Positions 25,501 to 32,577 of a DNA stretch of 64,000 nucleotides are shown in pieces. The translations under genes and the position numbers were made by a program. How positions within the stretch are numbered: the stretch's first letter is position 1; each line of letters starts with the position of its first letter. The DNA is from an uncultured Lachnospiraceae bacterium (GTDB lineage: Bacteria; Bacillota; Clostridia; Lachnospirales; Lachnospiraceae). The notes beneath the pieces are model-generated. The model made no database searches and was not told where the DNA came from. It worked only from the letters and a program-made list of their open reading frames with translations. The stretch lies in NCBI GenBank assembly GCA_900548905.1, contig URMK01000028.1, positions 17,175 through 81,174 of the forward strand. Reading direction: 5' to 3'.

Positions 25501-26162
25501 TATTTCACATCACCTTCTACCTCCAGCCCTTCCAGTTTACCCTGCTTATCCCTAAGCGCATAAATTATAATTTCACTATCGTCAAACGGGCCAAATGTAT
25601 GGGCCAATTCTTTATCTTCAAAATACCCTACGAGTTCGCCTTCATAATATAGACGGTCGCTTTCCCTGTCATAGGTTAAACCATACGGCTGATAGATTTC
25701 ATATGCGGATTCGATGCTGTTTTTTACCTGTTCTTCTATATCCTTCGTGTAGCCGTCAACACTATTTGATATACTCTGTGTAATCTGCAGTTCGTATATG
25801 GAATCCTTCATCAAAGGGGTTCTGTCCGCAAAAGCCTGCTGGTCGAATGGCTCCACGCCGACGAGCTTACCTGATTCATTACGTACCGCATAGACATCAA
25901 CGGTTCCATCCTTATGAGGCCATTCTTTATAGTTATCTTCATTAACGATATCCTCAAAATAACGGACAAGTTCGTTGTTGTAATACAGCCTGTCATCTTT
26001 TTTATTATAGGTTAATCCATATTGCTGATACACCTCAAAAATAGAAGCAATTTCTTCTCTTTTCTGTTGGTTGGACGATGCACGTCTTGTTGAAAACAGT
26101 AGACCTGCTGCTGCCAGGATCAATCCCATTACTCCAATAATTACCGCTGTTGATTTTTTCAT
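25500..26162 (-). CDS. Membrane-anchored protein with a duplicated domain
   Basis: 220 aa. One N-terminal hydrophobic helix (about residues 5-24) is followed by two copies of a domain of about 60 residues: residues 43-104 (YQQYGLTYNKKDDRLYYNNE, then RYFED and VYAVRNESGKLVGVE) and residues 154-215 (YQPYGLTYDRESDRLYYEGE, then GYFED and IYALRDKQGKLEGLE). A linker of about 50 residues separates them. The anchor and charged repeats point to a protein exposed outside the membrane. Not recognised; possibly a lineage-specific sensor or stress protein, but nothing in the sequence shows a function. Confidence 0.7.
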   Translation of the reverse strand: MKKSTAVIIGVMGLILAAAGLLFSTRRASSNQQKREEIASIFEVYQQYGLTYNKKDDRLYYNNELVRYFEDIVNEDNYKEWPHKDGTVDVYAVRNESGKLVGVEPFDQQAFADRTPLMKDSIYELQITQSISNSVDGYTKDIEEQVKNSIESAYEIYQPYGLTYDRESDRLYYEGELVGYFEDKELAHTFGPFDDSEIIIYALRDKQGKLEGLEVEGDVK

Positions 26163-26329
26163 TCCGTCCCCCTGACTGATAGCTTGTTGTACAGGCTGAT
26201 ATGGCCTGTACGGTACAATAGATATTTATATTGACTTTACCTGTGATTACGATTATTGTCAAGATATTATCATAATCCCTATTAAAAGAAGATAACTCAT
26301 GAGATGAAAACGTATGGAGAGGAAAAATT

Positions 26330-26779
26330 ATGGACCTTAAAACAGCTATTTTAAGCAGACGATCGGTGCGGTCATTCCAGGAGGACATTCCTGTCCCGGA
26401 CGATGTTATTCAGGAAATGCTGCAAATGGCGCAGGCCGCTCCTTCGGGAGGAAACGGACAGAATCATATATTTGGAATTGTCAGGGATAAAAGAGTAAAA
26501 ACAGAGTTGGCGGAAGCGGCTATGTTATTTGCAAACGCTTCTCCATTGATACCTGCGGAGCATATTTTCCTCACAGCTGTTACCCATGGTTTGTCAGCTT
26601 GTTTTGTAGGCTGGCTGGATATCAAGAAGGCGGGAAGTATTCTTGAGCTGCCTTCCGATATTGCCTGCCTGTTTTTATTGCCGGTCGGCTATCCGAAGGA
26701 AGAGCCGGGCCCGAAAGAAACAAAGTCAATCGAAGAAATCTCCTTTTATGATATTTATGGAGGAGATAGCAGCTGTTAA
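26330..26779 (+). CDS. Nitroreductase-family protein, internally shortened
   Basis: 149 aa against about 170-200 for the family. The N-terminus is clear (SRRSVRSFQ for FMN phosphate contact, AAPSGGNGQNHIFGIV), and HIFLTAVTHGLSACFVGW with the C-terminal VGYPKEEPG is also clear. The segment normally joining them is missing after FANASPL, at about residue 72. The reading frame is kept, so it is either a short variant or an in-frame deletion product. GGAGAGG ribosome site. FMN-dependent redox activity is uncertain. Confidence 0.72.
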   Translation: MDLKTAILSRRSVRSFQEDIPVPDDVIQEMLQMAQAAPSGGNGQNHIFGIVRDKRVKTELAEAAMLFANASPLIPAEHIFLTAVTHGLSACFVGWLDIKKAGSILELPSDIACLFLLPVGYPKEEPGPKETKSIEEISFYDIYGGDSSC

Positions 26780-26951
26780 GACAATTCTGTGCATTTACTG
26801 CACAGACCGTAAGAATGCGAAGTGGAAACAGGCATACGGTTACGATGTATTTGGAAAAAACAGTATAAAACATTTCCTCCCTTTTCTCTGCATATCCTCC
26901 GTTGCTATAATGAACACAAGGTTAACCGAAACGAAAAAGGAGAAGAACAGA

Positions 26952-27977
26952 ATGGAAAAAAAGAATGAATCAGTAACGGAATGGGTATTGAAGGCGGTAA
27001 AAGAAAAATACCGGGATGATATCGCTTTGGTGGTTTCCCACAGTACACTGCTTTTGGAACCGGATGAGGAGAGGCCGTCTATGAGTTATTTCATTCCTAT
27101 AACGGACAGAGGCCGCCGGTTTGCCCGCACTTTTATTTATGACGGTGTGGGAACGGATATCTGGGGGATTGAATGGGAACGGATGGAACAATTTGCTGCG
27201 TTAAATGAATATAATATTACCTGCCTGGCGGATGCCAGGATCCTGTATGCAAGGACACCGGAGGACAGGGAACGGTTCGAAGCGTTACGGAGACGTCAGG
27301 CGGATAATCTATCCAATCCGGTTATCATGCGTGCCAATGCCCTGCAGGCACTGGAACAGGCGAAGCAGATTTATCTGAATATGCTGTTTGCAGGAGGCAG
27401 CGATGTGAAGCTGGGAGCCGGCTATGTGCTGGACTATACCGCCAGGGCTGTGGCTTTTTCCAATTGCCGTTATTTTAAGAAGGCACAAGCGGAACAGCTG
27501 GAGGAGCTTTCTCAAATGGAACGGGTACCGGAGCAGTTTTCAAGGATATATCTTGAAGTGATACAGGAAAAAGACGAAGCAAACCAGAAAAAGCAATGTT
27601 ATGAATTGATTTGTCTTGTACAGACTTTTTTAGAAAGGCCGTCCACACGCCTTCCAAAGGAAAAGAATTTTCAGGATCTGGCGGACTGGTACTGCGAACT
27701 TTCTTATACCTGGCTCAGAATCCGCTGTTACTGTAAAGCGGGGGACAGCACTAAAGCCTATATGTGGGGGATTATGCTTCAGGAGGAGTTGAACCGCGTC
27801 TGTGAAGATTTCGGGCTCCCTAAAATGGAGCTTATGCGGGACTTTGACGCTTCCCGGCTGCAGCCATTTTCGGAGAACGCAGATTGCCTGGAGCAGGAGA
27901 TGAGAAGAATCATTACGGAAGGCGGCGGCAGGATACGGGAATATCACAGCTATGAGGAATTTATAAATGAAATATAA
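26952..27977 (+). CDS. Uncharacterised protein, nucleotidyltransferase-like N-terminus
   Basis: 341 aa starting at ATG 26952 with AAGGAG 10 nt upstream; the open frame runs further left but overlaps the previous gene. The N-terminal 110 residues (SHSTLLLEPDEERPSMSYFI, WGIEWERMEQFAALNEYNIT) look like an alpha/beta domain resembling nucleotidyltransferase-fold proteins; I cannot place the usual GS and DxD signature securely. The rest is helical. The last 11 nt overlap the small HTH-like gene that follows, so the two are translationally coupled and probably function together. Confidence 0.5.
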   Translation: MEKKNESVTEWVLKAVKEKYRDDIALVVSHSTLLLEPDEERPSMSYFIPITDRGRRFARTFIYDGVGTDIWGIEWERMEQFAALNEYNITCLADARILYARTPEDRERFEALRRRQADNLSNPVIMRANALQALEQAKQIYLNMLFAGGSDVKLGAGYVLDYTARAVAFSNCRYFKKAQAEQLEELSQMERVPEQFSRIYLEVIQEKDEANQKKQCYELICLVQTFLERPSTRLPKEKNFQDLADWYCELSYTWLRIRCYCKAGDSTKAYMWGIMLQEELNRVCEDFGLPKMELMRDFDASRLQPFSENADCLEQEMRRIITEGGGRIREYHSYEEFINEI

Positions 27978-28218
27978 AAATGCACAGGATATTCTGCCGG
28001 ATAAATTATTGCAGGAGCTGCAGCAGTACATTTCAGGCGGTGTTCTCTATGTCCCCAGTGCGGATTCCAAAAAGCCCTGGGGAGAGGTCTCCGGTGCACG
28101 GACCTATTATAAACAGCGAAATGAAGAAATCCGTGCAAAATACAGCAAAGGGTGTTCAGCTGAAGAATTAGCGGTAAAATATGGGCTGTCTGTTGAGGCC
28201 ATCCATAAAATAGTATAA
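27967..28218 (+). CDS. Small CD3324-family HTH-like protein
   Basis: 83 aa, beginning MKYKNAQDILPDKLLQELQQ and containing YISGGVLYVPS and a C-terminal helix-turn-helix (CSAEELAVKYGLSVEAIHKI). This is the pattern of the CD3324 family, small Mor-like proteins common in Clostridia. It overlaps the preceding gene by 11 nt and is followed by a strong terminator at 28251. A DNA-binding regulatory role is inferred from the fold only. Confidence 0.75.
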   Translation: MKYKNAQDILPDKLLQELQQYISGGVLYVPSADSKKPWGEVSGARTYYKQRNEEIRAKYSKGCSAEELAVKYGLSVEAIHKIV

Positions 28219-28250
28219 AATTTGGCTTCCTGTTAAAACGGACGATTGTG

Positions 28251-28300
28251 AAACCCTTCAGACTGCTGTAAGATAGAACTATACAGTTTGAAGGGTTTTG
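28251..28300 (+). terminator. Rho-independent terminator
   Basis: AAACCCTTCA (28251-28260) pairs with TGAAGGGTTT (28289-28298), with inner CTG/CAG pairing, followed by a short T-run. It ends the 26952-28218 transcription unit. Confidence 0.75.
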
Positions 28301-28341
28301 CGTTGACAGGATAGGTAATACGGCATATGGGGGAATAGGAA

Positions 28342-28896
28342 ATGGAATTATATACGAAGGAGCTGTTATTGCGGACAGTTACATCTGATGATGCAGCGGA
28401 AGTGGCGGATATGTGGGCTTATCCGAATGGCAGTATATCCCCTGGAAAAGCCCGTGAGGTTATTGCCGGCATGGAGGAAACTCATAAAAAGAATAAGCAG
28501 GGGAATATCTGTCATTTGTGCCTTGCCGTTTATATAAAAAATGAGCCCCGTCAGATAATCGGCTGGTGTGGCCTGGACGGTAAGGCAGAGCCGGGAAAGA
28601 CAGTTCTTTTTTATGTTATAGCACAGCAATACCGACGGAGGGGTTATGCTTCGCAGTGTGCTGAGGAGCTGCTTCGGTTTGCGTTTGAGGAGATGCAGTA
28701 TGACAGGATTGATGCCGGATGTGAAAAAGGGAACACTGCTTCTTACCGGATATTAGTTAAAATTGGGATGAAACAGGAAGGGGTTTATGAGAACGGTGAT
28801 CCTATGTTTTTTATCAGTAAAGAAAGGTATAAAGAGGTGGGAGGATTGATCTGTAAAAATATGGAAACTATAAAGAGGGGGAGCCAATACGGATGA
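28342..28896 (+). CDS. GNAT family N-acetyltransferase
   Basis: 184 aa. YTKELLLRTVTSDDAAEVAD is a RimJ/RimL-like N-terminus; FYVIAQQYRRRGYASQCAEE holds the acetyl-CoA loop, and DAGCEKGNTASYRILVKIGM the closing motif. TTGACA (28303-28308), 17 nt and TATGGG make a possible promoter very close to the start. The stop overlaps the next ATG (28893). Substrate unknown. Confidence 0.87.
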   Translation: MELYTKELLLRTVTSDDAAEVADMWAYPNGSISPGKAREVIAGMEETHKKNKQGNICHLCLAVYIKNEPRQIIGWCGLDGKAEPGKTVLFYVIAQQYRRRGYASQCAEELLRFAFEEMQYDRIDAGCEKGNTASYRILVKIGMKQEGVYENGDPMFFISKERYKEVGGLICKNMETIKRGSQYG

Positions 28897-29123
28897 TTTA
28901 TTTATCACAATTTTCCTTTCCCCATGTGGAGGCAGAATATAATTTCCTGATGTCTCAGCAGAGAACCTGCTATGATACCTATTATCCTTTTCAAACCATT
29001 TCAAAGCACCGGCTGGTTATGCTGTTTCCCGATTCGGATGCAGTCAGAGAATTGTTTCCATGGTCTCCGTCAATTCCAACAGAGTGCAAAACGAATATAG
29101 AGAAATATCTGATTCTAAAATAA
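28893..29123 (+). pseudogene. AAA ATPase N-terminal remnant
   Basis: 76 codons beginning MIYLSQFSFPHVEAEYNFLM, then QQRTCYDTYYPFQTI. This resembles the N-terminus of Clostridial AAA-type ATPases in which a Walker A loop should follow within about 30 residues. Here the resemblance ends before any P-loop and the frame stops. It overlaps the GNAT stop codon (ATGA). Either a remnant or a small gene of its own. Confidence 0.4.
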
Positions 29124-29159
29124 GAGTTTATATGTCAATGTGCAGAAGGAAGTTATTAT

Positions 29160-29687
29160 ATGTTTATAGAGACCAAACGACTAATTATAAGAAGTTTATA
29201 TCCATCTGATGAAAAAGTTTTTATTGAGATGGCATCTGATGGTAGTTTAACAGAGATTTTCGGAGAGTGCATGGAATGTCATAAATGGATGGGTAAATTC
29301 ATAAGTGAAGCAATAAAATTAGAAAAGGAAGATAATCCATATAATGAATATCTGGCATTTGCTATAGAAGATAAGAAAAATCATATGGTAGTTGGTTCTG
29401 TGGGAAGTACGTATTATGAGGACTTTATGCAAGTTGGTGTTACATATTTCATTGGTGCCGATTATCGCGGAAAAGGATATGCAGCTGAAGCGCTGCAATG
29501 TTTAGTAGGTTATATGTTTGAAAAATATAACTTAAAGAAACTTATGGCAACAGCCAGAGTTGACAATATTGCTTCTTGTAAAACTCTGGAAAGAACAGGA
29601 TTCTTTGTGACCGAAACGAAAATGTATCAAGATTTGTATGACGAAAGTGAAGCAGAGAGCAATATTTATGAAATGGTGAGAAATTAA
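29160..29687 (+). CDS. GNAT family N-acetyltransferase
   Basis: 175 aa. FIETKRLIIRSLYPSDEKVF is the N-terminal motif, FIGADYRGKGYAAEALQCLV the acetyl-CoA loop, and ATARVDNIASCKTLERTGFF the last motif. AGAAGGAAG upstream of the ATG. The gene is AT-rich compared with the carbohydrate locus, as is the following gene, suggesting a different origin. Substrate unknown. Confidence 0.87.
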   Translation: MFIETKRLIIRSLYPSDEKVFIEMASDGSLTEIFGECMECHKWMGKFISEAIKLEKEDNPYNEYLAFAIEDKKNHMVVGSVGSTYYEDFMQVGVTYFIGADYRGKGYAAEALQCLVGYMFEKYNLKKLMATARVDNIASCKTLERTGFFVTETKMYQDLYDESEAESNIYEMVRN

Positions 29688-29913
29688 ATTTTTAATATTG
29701 CGTTCATTTTAAGTCAGTGCAGTTAAAGCATAAGCTTTAATGGTGCATTTTTGGTTCTGAAAAATGATTAAGGTTGAACCATCGAAATACCGGAAGTATC
29801 ATAAATATATGTTTAAGAAAGCAGCGAGATCTATAGTAAAATAACTAAATGCTTCTCAAAATAGACTAAACGTATTATAGGACAAACATTTATTAAAATT
29901 GGGAGGTTTCAAA

Positions 29914-30738
29914 ATGTGCACAAGTTTTGCAGTATATAATCAAGAAAAAGCTATTTATGGTATGAATTTTGATACGGATGATATTGACTTAAAACTAAAA
30001 GTCAATAGTTACAATGATATGAACTTATTTTACTTTTCAGCCTTATTAGAAAACAAATACAGGGATATCGCTTATTTTAATAGTGAGGGTCTTTTTATAT
30101 TAACTCAAGCAGTAGAATATGGTCCTGGTTTTAAATCAGGCTGTGACGAAAATGATTGGTTTGCTTTTGATATTTTTGACGAGGCGCTAAAGAAAACAAG
30201 AAAAGCATCTGAATTTTTTGAGATTCTTAATAAAAGAGTAATCTCATATCCCAGAAATCCATTATTCCCAGCTTTAGGGCTACATACTATGATTGCTGAT
30301 AAAACTGGTAATGCATTTATTCTGGAAGAAGGAAATGATTCAAATATAGTAAGCCCTATTCATAATGATTTTATCGTTATGACTAATTTCCCGAACGGGA
30401 ATTTTGAGGGAACCAATTATAATGAAGTATATGGTATAGGTGCTGATAGATATATTTGTGCTCATGAATATATCCAGAATAATTTTCATAGCTTTGGAAT
30501 AGATGAAGCCTTTGAAATCTTAAGTAAAACTAGTCAAAAAAATACTTTGTGTACAATCGTATATGAACCAATAAAGAATGAAATTTATATTAGTTTAAAA
30601 AAAGATTTAAGCAAAAAATGGAAAATCTCTATAATCGACAAAACGATCCAATCAATGGACGGATTTTTAAGCAATAATAAAATTCAATTTACAAATGATG
30701 AAGTGCTTGTGAATGATCTTATTAGGTTATATAAATGA
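29914..30738 (+). CDS. Linear-amide C-N hydrolase (choloylglycine hydrolase/penicillin acylase type)
   Basis: 274 aa starting MCTSFAVYNQEKAIYGMNFD, with GGAGG upstream; the ATG at 29914 is required because Cys2 becomes the N-terminal nucleophile once Met is removed. This N-terminus is diagnostic of Ntn hydrolases of the choloylglycine hydrolase family. Conserved-type segments follow (YFNSEGLFILTQAVEYGPG, VMTNFPN). It is shorter than typical bile salt hydrolases (about 320 aa) and lacks their usual signature residues as far as I can read, so bile salts should not be assumed; an N-acyl amide is equally possible. AT-rich, stand-alone gene. Confidence 0.75.
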   Translation: MCTSFAVYNQEKAIYGMNFDTDDIDLKLKVNSYNDMNLFYFSALLENKYRDIAYFNSEGLFILTQAVEYGPGFKSGCDENDWFAFDIFDEALKKTRKASEFFEILNKRVISYPRNPLFPALGLHTMIADKTGNAFILEEGNDSNIVSPIHNDFIVMTNFPNGNFEGTNYNEVYGIGADRYICAHEYIQNNFHSFGIDEAFEILSKTSQKNTLCTIVYEPIKNEIYISLKKDLSKKWKISIIDKTIQSMDGFLSNNKIQFTNDEVLVNDLIRLYK

Positions 30739-31143
30739 AAACCATTTAATTAAAAAAGATTAGGCGAGTCACTCTGGGTTACATTATAATTACGGCCAGG
30801 CTCACTGTTAATCTGTTGGTGGAACGGTTTGCCGATAGGAGTGAAAAAAGCCCATGTTCCCCTGCCCTGCTCTCAGTTTGAAGGCAAATGGCGGAATGTA
30901 TATGGCAAAAATAATCCAATTGTAGAGAGATACAGATAATGATCCGTGAGGGGCTGGGTGTTATAATTAGGACAGGCAAAATTTGGTTGAGTCCGGCAGG
31001 AGATTCCTTTTGTTGTGTCAAAAGGATAAATCCCTGTTTGGCGGATTATAGAACAGAATACAAAAATGACGTGGATATAGTGGGATAGTCACAAATTTTA
31101 TATCCGAAGTTGGTACATATTATTAATGGTTCAAGTCTGATAA
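30739..31143. other. Gene-poor stretch with decayed coding traces
   Basis: No intact gene. One frame near 30825-30940 reads GVKKAHVPLPCSQFEGKWRN and then ERYR before a stop, and another just upstream reads VNLLVERFADR, as if a coding segment had been broken by frameshifts. No family recognised. Confidence 0.4.
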
Positions 31144-31170
31144 TAGAGTTGAACTGGGCGACAAATTGGA
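31144..31170 (+). repeat. 27-nt repeat in the leader of the VOC gene (copy 1)
   Basis: Begins TAGAGTTGAACTGGG and matches 31585-31611 at about 23 of 27 positions. Both copies lie 15-20 nt before a gene start with ATGGGA. Confidence 0.6.
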
Positions 31171-31185
31171 GTAAGGGAATAACAA

Positions 31186-31566
31186 ATGGGATTAAAATTA
31201 AAAACTGTAATTTTAGAATGTAACAATCTTTATCAACTGAGTAGTTTTTATTCCAAATTTTTGAGATGGCCTGTTGTATTCGAGGAAGAAAATTTCATAA
31301 GGCTACAGTCACCTGAAAGCGATATGGGAATTGCGGTTCAATATGCAGAAGATTATGTTGCCCCTGTTTGGCCATCAGAAGCAGAAAAACAGCAAATAAT
31401 GATACATTTTGATTTTGGGGTCCATGATAAGAAGGAATTAGCGGAATGGGTGGATAGAGCTATCGAATCTGGTGCTAAAATAGCGGAAATGCAGTATGGT
31501 GATGGTGAGTGGATTACTATGATTGACCCTGCTGGGCATCCATTTTGTATCGTAGTTTGGGATTGA
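31186..31566 (+). CDS. VOC superfamily (glyoxalase/bleomycin-resistance-like) protein
   Basis: 126 aa in two beta-alpha-beta-beta-beta units: VILECNNLYQLSSFYSKFL in the first, HFDFGVHDKKELAEWVDRAI in the second, ending MIDPAGHPFCIVVWD as is typical. Metal ligands expected at the ends of the strands are only partly obvious. Weak upstream site. It may be a lyase, dioxygenase or binding protein; substrate unknown. Confidence 0.82.
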   Translation: MGLKLKTVILECNNLYQLSSFYSKFLRWPVVFEEENFIRLQSPESDMGIAVQYAEDYVAPVWPSEAEKQQIMIHFDFGVHDKKELAEWVDRAIESGAKIAEMQYGDGEWITMIDPAGHPFCIVVWD

Positions 31567-31584
31567 TAATTTCTGGTATTTCGG

Positions 31585-31611
31585 TAGAGCTGAACTGGGT
31601 GAAAAATCGGA
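31585..31611 (+). repeat. 27-nt repeat before the kinase remnant (copy 2)
   Basis: Begins TAGAGCTGAACTGGG; second copy of the element at 31144-31170. Confidence 0.6.
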
Positions 31612-31629
31612 ATTTTGTGAAGGAATGAT

Positions 31630-31826
31630 ATGGGAAAGCTTATTATACTTAGAGGTAATTCAGATGGCGGAAAAACTACGGTTGCCAAAGAATTGCAGAG
31701 GAAGAAATGCTTATGTGGTGGCGGGAAAAGGATTTTTCTGATGTATTAAATGAGGTCAGCATTACATCTGAAAGAGATATTGAAAGTATTGTTAGCGATA
31801 TTTATAATGCTGTTTTAATCGATTAA
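31630..31826 (+). pseudogene. P-loop kinase/AAA remnant with internal deletion
   Basis: The ATG at 31630 reads MGKLIILRGNSDGGKTTVAK, a good Walker A (GNSDGGKT). After KELQ the frame shifts: a second frame reads EEEMLMWWREKDFSDVLNEV and then ITSERDIESIVSDIYNAVLID to TAA at 31824. So the N-terminus and C-terminus of a small P-loop kinase-like protein are joined out of frame with the middle lost. Not functional as written. Confidence 0.65.
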
Positions 31827-32159
31827 CTTCCCTTTGTTGAGGAGAAAGAGCAGGATTGCTCCATCCGGTTAGTTATTAAAGTGTGACCGGATACAGCCTG
31901 GCCAGTTTGATTCTTGCAACTTGTGTTTTAAACTGCCAGTTTATTTTTGTGTGTTCCGCATTTTGTTTTGTGGTCCAGTCCGAACCAGCTTTTTAAAGCT
32001 AACTAAATCTGGCAGAGGTTTGGACAGCGCCTTCCGGCGAAAGTGACCGCACCAAAGCTGATGGAAAAGACAGAGTTATCCAGAGGATTTTCAGATGATT
32101 TTCCTGGCGGATTACGATCAACTGAAAAAAGTCAACATGGACCGGAACAAGACGCAGTC

Positions 32160-32435
32160 CCGCTATGTGCTACGATATGTGTTGCGGCTTTTGCATTGGC
32201 AAAAAGCGGGATATTAAAGGGCAGAAAGGCGACTACATACCATCTGAAGGGCGGATACAAGCAGAAAGAACTGGAACAATTCGGCGTGGATGTGGTAAAT
32301 GAACCTGTGGTGAAAGACGGCAATCTTATTACTTCCTATTGTCCCCAGACAGCTCCTTTTGTGGCATTTGCATTATTGGAAATGCTCACTTCGGCGGAAA
32401 AAATGAACCTTGTAATGGGTGCGATGGGATATTAG
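32160..32435 (+). pseudogene. DJ-1/PfpI family C-terminal fragment
   Basis: From about 32160 the frame reads ATICVAAFALAKSGILKGRK, TYHLKGGYKQKELEQFGVDV, VNEPVVKDGNLITSYCPQTA and on to the stop. This is the C-terminal half of a DJ-1/PfpI protein and includes the nucleophile-elbow Cys (TICVAA). The N-terminal half is absent; the preceding 120 nt in this frame are not protein-like. Probably a truncated, inactive gene. Confidence 0.7.
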
Positions 32436-32577
32436 CAATATTTTTCCATACGATCGCAGGACAGAGGGCGGATAACAAAATAGCCGTCTCCATAGGGCCG
32501 GTAAGGAGGAAGATGACCATGCATAATGCGTCACCTTCCTCTTTTGTGCAGGAATCATTTCAAAATTTCCGTATGGG

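Noticed and set aside
29914..30738. Calling the Ntn hydrolase a bile salt hydrolase
   Set aside because: Only the general N-terminal Cys motif is clear; length and other residues do not show bile salt specificity.
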